From assembly GCF_964355755.1 (NCBI RefSeq), contig NC_092674.1, forward strand, positions 23,402,001 to 23,462,000: a stretch of 60,000 nt of DNA. The letters run 5' to 3'. The translations under genes were made by a program, and so were the position numbers. Of this stretch, positions 21,282-31,600 are shown piece by piece. The notes beneath the pieces were generated by a model that did not search any database, was not told the DNA's origin, and saw only the letters and a program-made list of their open reading frames with translations. The stretch is from Antedon mediterranea. Its lineage: Eukaryota > Echinodermata > Crinoidea > Comatulida > Antedonidae. Each line of letters opens with the position of its first letter. Position 1 is the stretch's first letter.

Positions 21282-23109
21282 TTGCATTCTGACCCCTTTT
21301 GACCTCAAATGACCTATTTACAAGGTCAGATTTTTTGGGAGGTCTTTCTGTATCTCTTTACGCAAAATAGATTTAAAAATGTATAAAAACCATTGCTGAT
21401 TTATTTCTAAGTTTAACATTATTTTCCATCAACTAAATATTTCAATGCAAAATACTGTTTTTCTGGCAATTAATTGAAATGAACCTGGCAACACATTCTC
21501 CTATTTTATCTAAACTATTCGTATGACTCTAGTAGCATTATGACAAGCCACATATATATTTTATTATTGGATTAGCCATATTTAAATTGTGTTTCATGTG
21601 TTTTGTTTGTTGATATTTTGTTATATTTTTTTGTATTTTCCTGGCAACACAAAACCTATGTACGAAATTTACCCCAGTGTTTTTTTCGTGATTATTGTTG
21701 ACAAACCTATTGACTATCAAATTAAAAAACCTCATTGATTTAAAAACACCACTTTGGAAGTTATAGGTACGTTTATGAGGTATACTTTTATAAAAAAAAT
21801 ATTTTTTAAAAACACCCCTTTTTAAAATAATGGTATCAACCAAACTCCAATTTGTAATTTTTTTTTTCTACATTAAATGGAACTCAATACATATTGCTTA
21901 CACTGCTATAAACAAAAACTGTATACTGTAAGTATTTTTGCTTAAAATAAGTATACAAATTTGTACTTTTTCACTATAGAAAATCTGTGAAAAATGGCAA
22001 AAACATCAAAATTTGGATAATTGACCGTTGTCATGGCAACGGAGGCTAAAAATTAAAATGAATGTTGTAGATATGCTTTTTATTGAAATGTCTATTCATG
22101 GTAAAAATTTGAGAGAAATCAATTTTTTTACTTTACATCTGCCACCAAATCTTTGATTTTTACAGACAATGGCTCTTAATAGTTGTAGTAAAGTGGAGAC
22201 CTGTCCTGTTTTGCATTCTGACCCCTTTTGACCTCAAATGACCTATTTACAAGGTCAGATTTTTTGGGAGGTCTTTCTGTATCTCTTTACACAAAATAGA
22301 TTTAAAAATGTATAAAAACCATTGCTGATTTATTTCTAAGTTTAACATTATTTTCCATCAACTAAATATTTCAATGCAAAATACTGTTTTTCTGGCAATT
22401 AATTGAAATAAACCTGGCAAAACATTCTCCTATTTTATCTAAACTATTCGTATGACTCTAGTAGCATTATGACAAGCCACATATACATTTTATTATTGGA
22501 TTTGCCATATTTAAATTGTATTTCATGTGATTTGTTTGTTGATATTTTGTTTGTATTTTTTTGTATTTTTCGTATTTTCCTGGCAACACAAAACCTATGT
22601 ACGGAATTTACCCCAGTGTTTTTTTCGTGATTATTGTTGAAAAACCTATTGACTATCAAATTAAAAAACCTCATTGATTTAAAAACACCACTTTGGAAGG
22701 TATAGGTACGTTTATGAGGTATACTTTTATAAAAAAAATATTTTTTGAAAACACCCCTTTTTAAAATAATGGTATCAACCAAACTCCAATTTGTAATTTT
22801 TTTTTTCTACATTAAATGGAACTCAATACATGTTGTTTACACTGCTATAAACAAAAACTGTATACTGTAAGTATTTTTGGTTAAAATAAGTATACAAATT
22901 TGTACTTTTTCACTATAGAAAATCTGTGAAAAATGGCAAAAACATCAAAATTTGGATAATTGACCGCTGTCATGGCAACGGAGGCTAAAAATTAAAATGA
23001 ATGTTATAGATATGCTTTTTATTGAAATGTCTATTCATGGTAAAAATTTGAGAGAAATCCATTTTTTGACATCTGCCACCAAATCTTTGATTTTTACAGA
23101 CAATGGCTC
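21282..23109 (+). repeat. Tandem duplication of about 930 bp at the right end of the TTAA element
   Basis: The segment starting TTGCATTCTGACCCCTTTTG at 21282 recurs at 22211 and stays nearly identical to CAATGGCTCTTAA (22167-22179 and 23101-23113). The two copies differ by scattered substitutions and small indels (a 6-9 nt indel near 22560). The duplication gives the element two complete right ends. Confidence 0.93.
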
Positions 23110-23152
23110 TTAAGTGGTATATACGTAGTAAATTCAACAAGAATATGCTTAC

Positions 23153-23190
23153 CTTACTCGTACTGGTTTTCTCCATACTTTTGGGAAGTT
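23153..23190 (-). CDS. Candidate 38-nt upstream exon of the sialyltransferase
   Basis: On the minus strand, GTTTTTACAG|AACTTCCC begins and GAGTAAG|GTAAGC ends a 38-nt segment, both strong sites. Read in phase 0 it leaves two bases (AG), which would pair with the single leading G of the exon at 17300 (N-F-P-K-V-W-R-K-P-V-R-V-R then R-N-L-N-K). It could instead start translation at its own ATG (MEKTSTSK), but then the phase would not match. If real, the whole TTAA element is intronic. Evidence is splice sites and phase only. Confidence 0.3.
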
Positions 23191-24127
23191 CTGTAAAAAC
23201 AAGTTACCACTCAATTCTTTGCATGATAAAAAATATCATGCATTCGTAAATAGCTGACAAAAAATGTTGAAGTTTTAATTAAATTGTATTACTGTCGTAC
23301 AATAATAGCCTCCCTTTTCGTTAATTTGAAATTAAATAAAACGAGTGGGATTTGTTTACTGTTATTGCTATACAAGTTTGTTACAATAATAACAAATTGC
23401 GTTCAATGATACTTTATTTACCACGACATGAATAGTACATTATTTTATTTTATTGCACATAGTTACATCCAACAGCGATATTTCCAATTGCAGGATGCCT
23501 TAAAGAGTATTATATGATGAGTTTGTGACAGTGGCTGTGTGTGAACTAGTACACCGGGGTAACACCCTACTCGTATCGAAAGATGTACTGGTTCTTTAAA
23601 GTGCACATGAACCAGATGTGTACACTGGATCTACGGTTAGTTAATTCAATAGAAATAAAACCTGATAACAAAATAGATTATTTTTAGTTATCGCACCCTT
23701 AGTTAATTTAAAATTTAAATGAAACAGTTTGTTTTTATTTCAAACTTTCGATGGTACGTGCAACCAAAATAATAAAACAAACCAAAGTAAATGAGTAATT
23801 ATGTTAATAACTGTTAGTTTACTTTGATCGTCCTCAGGAGTAAATTATGAAATAAGCAAAACATATAGTTACCATTTTACTGTACTAAACTTTCGTCTCT
23901 TACGAATCGTTCGTTTGCTAACGGCTTAGGCCTATGATGAGTCGGTCTCATCAAACAACATCAATTAATGTTTCACTCTTAAAATATGTTTATTTCTATA
24001 ATAACGAGTGTGTGGAATTGTTTACCCTATTCAATTAATGTTGTCCTCCAAACAATGGATTCGCCTAATGTACACATTAATTTATTTTATGTAAAGTACA
24101 TTAATCACAGTTGACAGTTGACATCCA
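23191..24127. other. Unassigned DNA
   Basis: No gene or repeat with defined ends is seen; it might be intron of the sialyltransferase gene. Confidence 0.4.
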
Positions 24128-24560
24128 TTAAAGGCCAGGTGCGGGCAAACAATTTATATTGATCATAGGCCTACATTCCAATAATTATCGATGTAGGCCT
24201 ATAGTTTCTCCTATGGTTAATAATTTTTAGAATTGTATTTGTGTTATATGATCTGGTAGAAAATAACCACTTTCTTATCAGTGGGGGGATAGTTCAGTAA
24301 AATCTCTATTCTTTTGTACGCAAATGTTGTAAATAGAGAGTCATTTTAAAAATAAACGGTGTGGTAAAAAATGTTATCAGATGGCTTAATAGGTAATATA
24401 CTTCAGATTTTTATTTTCGTGCCATAGCACCCACTACTTTGTTTCACTTTCTTGGGAGTCACCAGACATGTTATTACAGGCCTATATGTTGCACATATTT
24501 GATTTATGTACAATTGACCAAATGTCATATTTAAACTTCATGCCTGTATCTGACTGAGCT
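24128..24560 (+). repeat. Dispersed repeat family G, copy 1
   Basis: Matches 40019-40600 over most of its length: GGCCAGGTGCGGGCAAA, TATTGATCAT, AATAATTATCGAT, CACTTTCTTATCAGTGGGGGG, AGTAAAATCTCTATTCTTTT and AACGGTGTG. It carries two TAGGCCTA octamers that are absent from the other copy. No ORF. Confidence 0.85.
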
Positions 24561-24596
24561 TTAAAAGGAAAATTGTGTATAATACTGGCGTATAAT

Positions 24597-25020
24597 AATA
24601 ATAATATTTATTTGGAACAACACTTTTTTAACAGTGGCACACATGCGTAGATGGTGCATCCATACAAATTACTAAATTTAATACAAAAAACAATGGAAAA
24701 TAAATACTGAAACTAAAACATTTTTCATATTTGATTATGAAATAACAACATAAATTTGACTCGACGCTATTACAAAACTTATTTTTAAACTAAACTACAC
24801 AATACAACTAATCTGCAACAGCAATGGGAAAGAAAACACATTTTTAAAATAAAACAGTTCAAAGTTGTAATACAATTGCATTTCTTAGTTTCCAAGCACG
24901 GCTTATGTACATTTTATAATATCTGTCAAACACAGCATAAATCTCATGAGAGTTATTTTTATGAAATAACGTGCTTCCTAGGACATCAATTGTATCTACA
25001 CAATTTTACAATCACCTGCT
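24597..25020 (-). pseudogene. Retroelement 3' end (C-terminal ORF fragment, UTR, AATAAT tail)
   Basis: The minus strand ends in GTTCCAAATAAATATTATTA followed by ATT, the same tail type as the LINE at 2.5 kb. About 300-400 bp before it an open stretch reads SHEIYAVFDRYYKMYISRAW followed by KLRNAIVLQL, protein-like but not assigned to a domain. I infer a 5'-truncated LINE. Confidence 0.5.
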
Positions 25021-26019
25021 GATTTTTCTAGATCACCGCCATTGTCAATATGACTGAATGTGTTTTTATAGAATTTTAAAAGAAGCCAAAATGAATGGCA
25101 ATCTAATTGTTAAAGATGTATTGTCCCCTAAACAAATATTTTTTTGTATATGTAATTTTATGTTTATTTGTTTGAATGTTTACATGGCAAAATCAAATAT
25201 TGATATAAAGTTTGCGGTACACCACGTATCTGTTGAGTTTCTTGAAGTTTCTATCAATGTTCTTTTCAGAACTAATACACTAAACTTTATGTAAATTTAA
25301 TGTCACATAATAGTTATCCACTTGGACCAAAAATGTAATCTAACAAAATTGATTTACCTAAAAAACTTGAAATTAAAGCGAAACATGGTCAATGGATTTT
25401 TGGTTGAATTTAACCATTTATTACGTTATTTTATAAATGAAAACATTTTTTTTCTGTGGAAGTTTATTAAAACTACAAAATAGTAAAATAACCTCGGTTA
25501 TGCCTAGACAGTGAAACAATAAATTAATTCCTTAAATTATTAATTATATTAAAAATTCTTTACAAATTGTTAAACTAGCAGTTCTACCAGAAACTTTATT
25601 GTTATTTCGATGTGTGATAAAACTAATTCCTCGATATGGCAGAGTTTTTTAACCCTATTCTACAACCAGGAAACATTATAATTTGTCTATGGTTAAAACA
25701 CTTTTTGCATAACACATAGAATTACCAACACATACACTACACTACAGTTTGACAAAACCGCGCCCATTGCCAACTAAAGCATACCGAAATTAGTGACCTA
25801 CCCATCAAATCCAAATTCGCAGGTAAATAACTGAGCCTACCAATAATTGTTGTCTTGAGATCCAGTTTCCGAATTATTATTATAATTATTCACATCATGG
25901 CGCTATAACAATTGATTAATTTTATAGCTCCCTGCCTACATATCATTGCTATTGGTATTATTACAATAGTATTATATAATATACAGTACATATATTTATA
26001 TAAAGAGCTGGTAGGTCTA
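25021..26019. other. Unassigned DNA
   Basis: No gene is supported. GTTTGCGGTACACCACGTA at ~25212 resembles GTTTGCGGTACAACACGTTA at ~49146 in a kinesin intron, suggesting another uncharacterised repeat. Confidence 0.4.
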
Positions 26020-27790
26020 GCCGAATCGGAGCAACACCTCTGATTCAGTTTTTGAAATTAATTGTCGACTTTCCGAAGGAGAGAAAAAACTTCTTTCCCG
26101 AGGACTTAAATTCTGTCCAAAACCAAGGCAGGTCGGCGCACAACAACTATCTTTGGATATGGAGTCTTTCTCCAAAAGATTACGATTACGTGAACATTTT
26201 GCTGATTCAGACAGCTCAGCAGCACCACACAAAACGAAGGCAACGCTAACAAATTTAAACCAAAAAGTTCCTGGAATCCACCTAAAAATCGTTGTCCAGC
26301 TTTAGAAACATTTATTCAGGCTATTGAGGAGGATGTACAAAACTACGTCCCGAGTTCAGATAAACGTGACAATCTCTCAAAACAAGAGAGGCAGGCCATT
26401 GCCAAATTGCGTCAGCGTAATGATATCATCATTAAACCCGCTGATAAAGGTTCTGGCACTGTTGCTATGGACATCAAATTTTATGAAGAGGAGTCCTTAA
26501 GACAGCTAAACAATCTTCTTCATTATCGTAAACCCCGGAAATTGCGGATAATGTGGCCAAATCTGTTTCTGTGATGGTAAAAAAACACTCCATCGATTCT
26601 AAGATTGGACCTTATTTGGCACAGGTCAATCCAGTTCCAGGCAGATTTTATTTCCTACCTAAAATCCACAAAGCAGGCAATCCTGGTAGACCCATTATTT
26701 CGGGCAATGGCACTGCTACAGAGAAAGTTTCTGAATATGTGACTGATCTCCCTTCATACATTCAGGACTCCACGGACTTTATCCGCAAAATTAACCAAAT
26801 TCAAAATTTACCTAACAATTCTGTTCTGGCTACATTAGATGTTTCATCATTGTATACTAATATCCCTCACGAAGAAGGAGCCGGCAAACGCCTACTAAAG
26901 CTCATTTACGAGAACTGGTCATGTTGATTTAACCAACAACAATTTTATTTCTGGAAATGACCATTACCTTCAAATTCATAGCACAGCGATGGGCACAAAA
27001 ATGGCGCCATCTTTTGCAAATTTATTTATGGGACAATTTGAGGCCAATTTTCTGTCCCTCCAACCTAATAAACCGCTTGTTTGGTTTAGATACATTGACG
27101 AAATCTTCATGATCTTGACCCATGGTAAAGATAATTTGGAATCTTTTCTTCTCAATATTAATTCAGCCCACCCAACTATCAAATTTACAGCTACCAAATC
27201 CACTAGCATAGCGTTGATTTTTTGGATACTATAGTGACCATAGAAAATGGTACACCCAAAACTGACCTATTCCGTAAATCCACGGATAAAAATATGTACC
27301 TGCTCCCTAGCAGTTGTCATCCCCGACACTGTATTAAAAACATACCGTACCACAGTCAAGCATTACGTATCAGACGCATCTGTTCTTCAGATTTAGATTT
27401 TCAGAATCGTACCAAAGAACTAACCGGACATCTCCGGAATCGAAATTACAAGAAGGAATACATCGAAACTGCTATAAAGAAAGCAAAAGATATTCCTTGA
27501 TGTGTCAAACACTGACGTACAAACCACGTCAGCCAAAAGAATCGACCAGAGTGCCTACCACGCACCCTAGGTTGCCTCCATTACGGGCTATTATTGAGAA
27601 ACATATGCCCATTCTACAGTCCACAGAACGTCTCAGGACTGTTTTTCCGGAACCACCCATTATTGCATTTCGTAGACCTCCCAACCTTCGTGATATATTA
27701 GTCAGATCCAAATTTAAGAGTGAAATTAACTCTCATGACAGCCAAAATTTGCTAAATCAAAACGATAAAGTAAACAGCCAGAAAAGTTAG
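26020..27790 (+). pseudogene. Penelope-like element, reverse-transcriptase part, frameshifted
   Basis: Successive frames encode a Penelope-type protein: an N-terminal block (LSEGEKKLLSRGLKFCPKP, ~26070), NLSKQERQAIAKLRQ and IIIKPADKGSG (~26370-26460), RFYFLPKIHKAGNPGRPIIS and LATLDVSSLYTNIPHEEG (motif A, ~26830-26880), GTKMAPSFANLFMG (~26990), FRYIDEIFMI (motif C, ~27087, Asp-Glu instead of the usual Asp-Asp) and the linker AFRRPPNLRDILVRSKF (~27670). At least three frame changes and one stop make it inactive. The linker should lead into a GIY-YIG endonuclease, but the frame ends at 27790 in terminal-repeat-like sequence, so the endonuclease is missing on this strand. Confidence 0.88.
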
Positions 27791-27827
27791 CAGAGCTTTC
27801 GGGGAACACTAGCCCTTCATCAGTGCA
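27784..27827 (-). ncRNA. Hammerhead-ribozyme-like core of a Penelope terminal repeat
   Basis: On the minus strand the order is CTGATGA, a stem II AGGGCTAGTGTTCCCC (imperfect helix), GAAA, then GCTCTGCTAA. A two-base-pair stem III (GC/GC, loop TCT) followed by TA would complete a minimal core. Penelope-like elements are known to carry such minimal hammerheads in their terminal repeats. Stem I pairing is poor here, so cleavage activity is doubtful. Confidence 0.5.
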
Positions 27828-27859
27828 AGTATATATATATATATATAAACTATATAATA

Positions 27860-28165
27860 TAAACTTAAATTTTGGTAGTCAATGGAATAATTTTACCGAT
27901 CTGGGAGTATGTTCCTAATGTTAAGTCAAAAAGGTTTTGTGCTTTTAAGTTGTAATTCCCAGTGATTTTCCTTGTCTTTGCGCGTTTTGTCGCTCCATTT
28001 GACTTCGTGGTCTATTGCAATAACTCTGAAATTTGCAATCGAGTGACCAGCTGAATTAAAATGTTCGGCTACAGGTTGATCAAGCTTTAATGTTTGATTT
28101 AGCTTTTCACTTTTTTTTGTATCTCCATTGAGATCCAGCCACTGATACCCACAGCATTGTCATTT
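27860..28165 (-). pseudogene. Penelope-like element, inverted C-terminal fragment
   Basis: The minus strand reads KLNQTLKLDQPVAEHFNSAG and HSIANFRVIAIDHEVKW..., ending LKSTKPF and a stop (~27940). This is the C-terminal tail of the GIY-YIG region of Penelope-like elements (VAEHFN...GHS). A (TA)n run at 27830-27846 separates it from the plus-strand copy. The two pieces face each other tail to tail. Confidence 0.75.
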
Positions 28166-28599
28166 TTTTTCCAGTAATTTGCCTTTGGATTTATATATAT
28201 ATATTATATATAAACTTTATTTATTCACGAGACTGATGTGCAGTACAACTTGTTCAATCAATATTGATTGTTTTTACACAAGTTCGTGATATTAGAAAAA
28301 AAACAACACCATTATAAATACGACAAGAAAGAATTGAAATTGAAAATAAAAAAATTACAGCAGAATCCCTTTCATCTCACAGCTCTATTTTGGATACACC
28401 ATACATGGTACTTCCCGTGTAAACGTGAACCCCTAACCATGGTATATTTTTTGGGGATTCTACTGTAGTACATAGTAAATGTTTTTGTTTTCATTTACCT
28501 TAAAATAATAGTGATTAAACACGATATACATAAAATACAGTTTACATAGTATCTATCCATTTTAAAAGTTGGATGTACACCATCGTAGATACCATACCA
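28166..28599. other. Unassigned spacer with (TA)n
   Basis: TATATATATATATTATATATA lies at ~28192-28212. Nothing else could be identified. Confidence 0.4.
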
Positions 28600-29639
28600 T
28601 TATGTTTTACAATGCATTTTTCAGATACGTTTTAAACAACTTAACTGAAGTTGGAAGTTTATCAAAATTGAGACTATTCCATATAATTGCTCCACGATAA
28701 GACAGACTTCGTTTTTTAAAATCGGTTTTTGGCTTCGGGATGAACAGATGTGTATCACTATGCCTTAGATTATAAGTTATATCATTGTATGTAAACACAT
28801 TATATAGGTAAGGTGGGGCATTACCTGTCAAAACCTTATAAATAACCATACAGCATTCATATCTATCTTGATAAAATAAAAGTGACCAATTCATTTGTCT
28901 TAGTGCCTCACTACTAAGTGTGTCCCATGTTAGACCACACACGATTCGAGCTGTTTTGGATAGTTTGAACTCTTTTCATTAGAGCTTGACTACTATTTCC
29001 CCAAACAATAGCTCAAGTGAGGTATTACAATAGAGTTTGCAATATGTTTTAATATGATTTGTGGAAAATAATAGCTACATCGTCTGAGCATACCCAATCC
29101 ATTTCGAGCTTTACCCCGAATGTATTCAATCTGATTTTTCCATGATAAATATTTGTCTATTATGATACCGAGATTTTTGCAATATCGAACGCCCGGTGCA
29201 ACATCGTTATCTATATTAACTGATCTATTTTTTTCTTTGGTTGTTGCCAATCGGTTTGTCGATCCGATCAACATAAACTCGGATTTAATACTCCACTTGG
29301 AAGTCTAACAAAGAGTTCTTCGTTTATACTTTGGTATATTTCATTTTCATTTTAGTATCGTCAGAGGTCATTCACATTGGATGTGTGTATAGTCAGACAA
29401 TGTATTATTTACATTTGTGAATTGCTTCCCCTCAGACAAATAGACCCATTTTAATACATATTTACTTAGACCATAACGTCGCAATTTGCTTAATAGTATC
29501 TTATGGTTTACCGTATCAAAGGCCTTTTTAAAATCTAGTAAACAGATTCCAAACCAGCTTACCCTCGTCTATTGCACTATACCAGTCTTCCGTCACTTTT
29601 GTAAGTTCAGTATTGAGTTTGATGGTCGAAAACCTTATT

Positions 29640-30015
29640 TTTATTTATTTTTATTTTAACAATATTTTATGAGGGTGGTCCATCCATCATCAGCTGATCA
29701 TTAGGGACCCTCAAACAATACAAACAGAAAATACAACATCAACTATAAAAACACAAAATCAACAGATATAAAAAAATAAATGTATAATACAGTGAAAGAA
29801 GGACAAAAAGAAATAAAATCAGAGAGAGAGAAACATATGTTTTTTCAAAAGAGATTTAAAGGAAAAGAAATTGTTAAAGTTACGAATGCTTAAAGGTAGA
29901 GAATTAAAGAAAGAAGGAGCATTGCAACTAAAAGAAAGTTTAAAGATTTCAAGGTAAGGACGAGGGATAAGAAGATCTCCTTTAGTAATTTGCCTGATTG
30001 ATTTATACATACCAG
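29640..30015 (-). mobile_element. Second LINE 3' end inserted in the first
   Basis: The minus strand encodes a LINE C-terminus (YLEIFKLSFSCNAPSFFNSL, then PLSIRNFNNFFSFKSLLKK). The 3' UTR contains GATCAGCTGATGATGGATGG / ACCACCCTCATAAAATATTG and a T/A-rich tail near 29640. The UTR resembles the 3' end of the SINE at 32.65 kb, so the SINE may use this LINE for retrotransposition. Confidence 0.65.
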
Positions 30016-30194
30016 ATTATTGGGTGTGTAGAAAAATCAGATCCCAGATATATCTGAGTTTTCTAGACCTGGGGTAGGTAGGTAGGCTGCTACTATAAGT
30101 TACAATAACTATTATTATTAGTAAGAAAACATATAATACTGTGTAGTATTTCAAATATGCTACTCTCTAACAATAATGGAACGATTCATTTGAT

Positions 30195-30345
30195 GATCTG
30201 GGTTTTCTAGTTCCATTTTAGATTACTAGAAAACTCAGATCTTGAGTTTTCTAGATCTAGAAAACTCAGATATCTGAGTTTTCTAGATCTAAAAAACTCA
30301 GATATATCCGAGATCTGAGTTTTCTAGATCTGAGTTCCAAGATTA
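30195..30345. repeat. Alternating AGATCT-centred palindromes
   Basis: Blocks GAGTTTTCTAGATCT and AGATCTAGAAAACTC alternate, joined by CAGATATCTG, so that each joint is itself a palindrome. At least five half-units are present; related single units occur at ~30025-30062. The region can fold into several competing hairpins. Confidence 0.85.
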
Positions 30346-30700
30346 TTATTATTCAAAAAAGCATAAAAGTAGATTTAAAACGACTCGTTCAATTATTTTT
30401 TAAAGTATAGGTAGGACGGAAATGGGACGATAATTATTAGGGTTAGTTTTTTCACCATTCTTAAAAATTGGCGTGATTTTGCTATTTTCCACGTATTTGG
30501 GAATTTACACGTTTTGTGAAAGAGTGATTTATTATGCTTGTAATTGTTGGGGATATAATCGGGGCAGACAGCTTTAGAATGCATAGTGGTAAGTTATCAT
30601 GACCAGTGGCTTTGTTTTTTGAAAGATTACTTAATAAGCATTTGTATACAAATATACGAAATTCAAACCTATATTTGAGAAAAATGTATTAATTTCATTT

Positions 30701-31464
30701 GCGATGTCCTTGGCTTTATAGAGGACATCGCCATTATCATTAATTGTTTGAATAGTAGAGTTTTTCTTTTTTGACGATATCATAAGCTAAGGAGCTGTTT
30801 TTTACGTACTCTGTGTTTTTTCCAAGGAGCATCTTTATCTAAATTTTTGGTTAGTGTAGTTTCGTCGCCACTGGCGGTAATACCATTCCAATTTTCCATT
30901 AATAAAAACAGTGTCTTCAATTCAATTTTCTAAAGTTTCGTGTCATTTTATAATTATGATCCTGTTTATTAATTTTATTTGTTTTATTGGAATCTTTATT
31001 ATTTTTCGCTCATTTCCCTATTATAACGAATGGCATTGAGTGGTAACGTGGTAATACGTTTTTGTGATTCAGAGACCAAAGTTAATCAACACAGAAGATA
31101 TTTATAATACTCATGAATAAGAGTATGAAAAATATAGGCCTACACACATTATTGTCGGTATTTATGCCTATTATTAGTGCATTAACAATGTTCATAGGAT
31201 CGACAATGTAAGGTTAGCGTAGCGTATACGCATAAAGTTGCGTTTGAATAGGTTGTTCACCCCACAGGGCTAAACACGCCACACTATGACTTTCGGTCGC
31301 GTGTATAGTCTGTAGTTCGTATTAGGCCTACTAGCAAACCTGAAATCAATATGACAAAATATAAGTAAAACTTATTTCTCACCTTATTTATCTTATAAAC
31401 GTGATACAGATAGCTGCTACATGCTTAAATGGTACACTCGTCGCTTGCTACGAAATGCAATTTA
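30701..31464. other. Unassigned, partly retroelement-derived
   Basis: The minus strand may hold further decayed LINE coding sequence up to about 30.9 kb, but no motif can be cited. The rest is unassigned. Confidence 0.35.
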
Positions 31465-31600
31465 ATTATACGACGTCACGTAGACTTGCACCAAGTCTTA
31501 ATATCTTTTTTTTTTATTTATTTGTTTTTATTTCGACCGCGATTTTTGTCTGAAAATACAGACTTGTGAAACACGTATAGAAATCGATTTGCAGACCGCA
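31465..31600 (+). repeat. Dispersed repeat family D, copy 3 (left part)
   Basis: GACGTCACGTAGACTTGCACC, a T-run, TTTGTTTTTATTTCGA and TTTTTGTCTG match copies at 4.27 and 5.2 kb. The octamer is absent. Confidence 0.65.

Larger units (their letters stand above)
18308..23109. mobile_element. Large TTAA-flanked non-autonomous element with long degenerate inverted arms
   Basis: The left end TTAA|GAGCCATTGTCTGTAA (TTAA at 18304-18307) is the inverse of CAATGGCTC|TTAA, which occurs twice on the right (TTAA at 22176-22179 and 23110-23113). The inverted match continues inward for several hundred bases, for example AAAAAGGGGTGTTTTT at ~18670 against AAAAACACCCCTTTTT at ~21809. The lengths are 3868 bp to the first right end and 4802 bp to the second. 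TTAA duplications are made by piggyBac and Kolobok/Sola-type transposases; no transposase ORF is present, so the class is inferred. The interior has a C-rich block (19.18-19.51 kb) and a degenerate ~190-bp repeat. Confidence 0.75.
28600..30700 (-). pseudogene. Degenerate LINE reverse transcriptase, split by a second LINE
   Basis: Minus-strand fragments in order: WKIAKITPIFKNGEK and NNYRPISVLPILSK-like text (30.6-30.4 kb), then KVTEDWYSAIDEGK and LLDFKKAFDTVNHKILLSKL (motif A, ~29.6-29.45 kb), NLGIIIDKYLSWKNQIEYI (~29.18 kb), HLSYCLGK and the C-terminal HSDTHLFIPKPKTDFKKRSL with YRGAIIWNSL (28.75-28.66 kb). Several frameshifts occur; motif B (PQG) and motif C (DD) were not found in place. The gap 30.36-29.64 kb is filled by another LINE end and a palindromic repeat. 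Confidence 0.75.

Noticed and set aside
21538-22782. Two nearly identical ~100-codon minus-strand proteins
   Set aside because: They sit in the duplicated right arm of the TTAA element and differ by frame-changing indels; no domain is recognisable.
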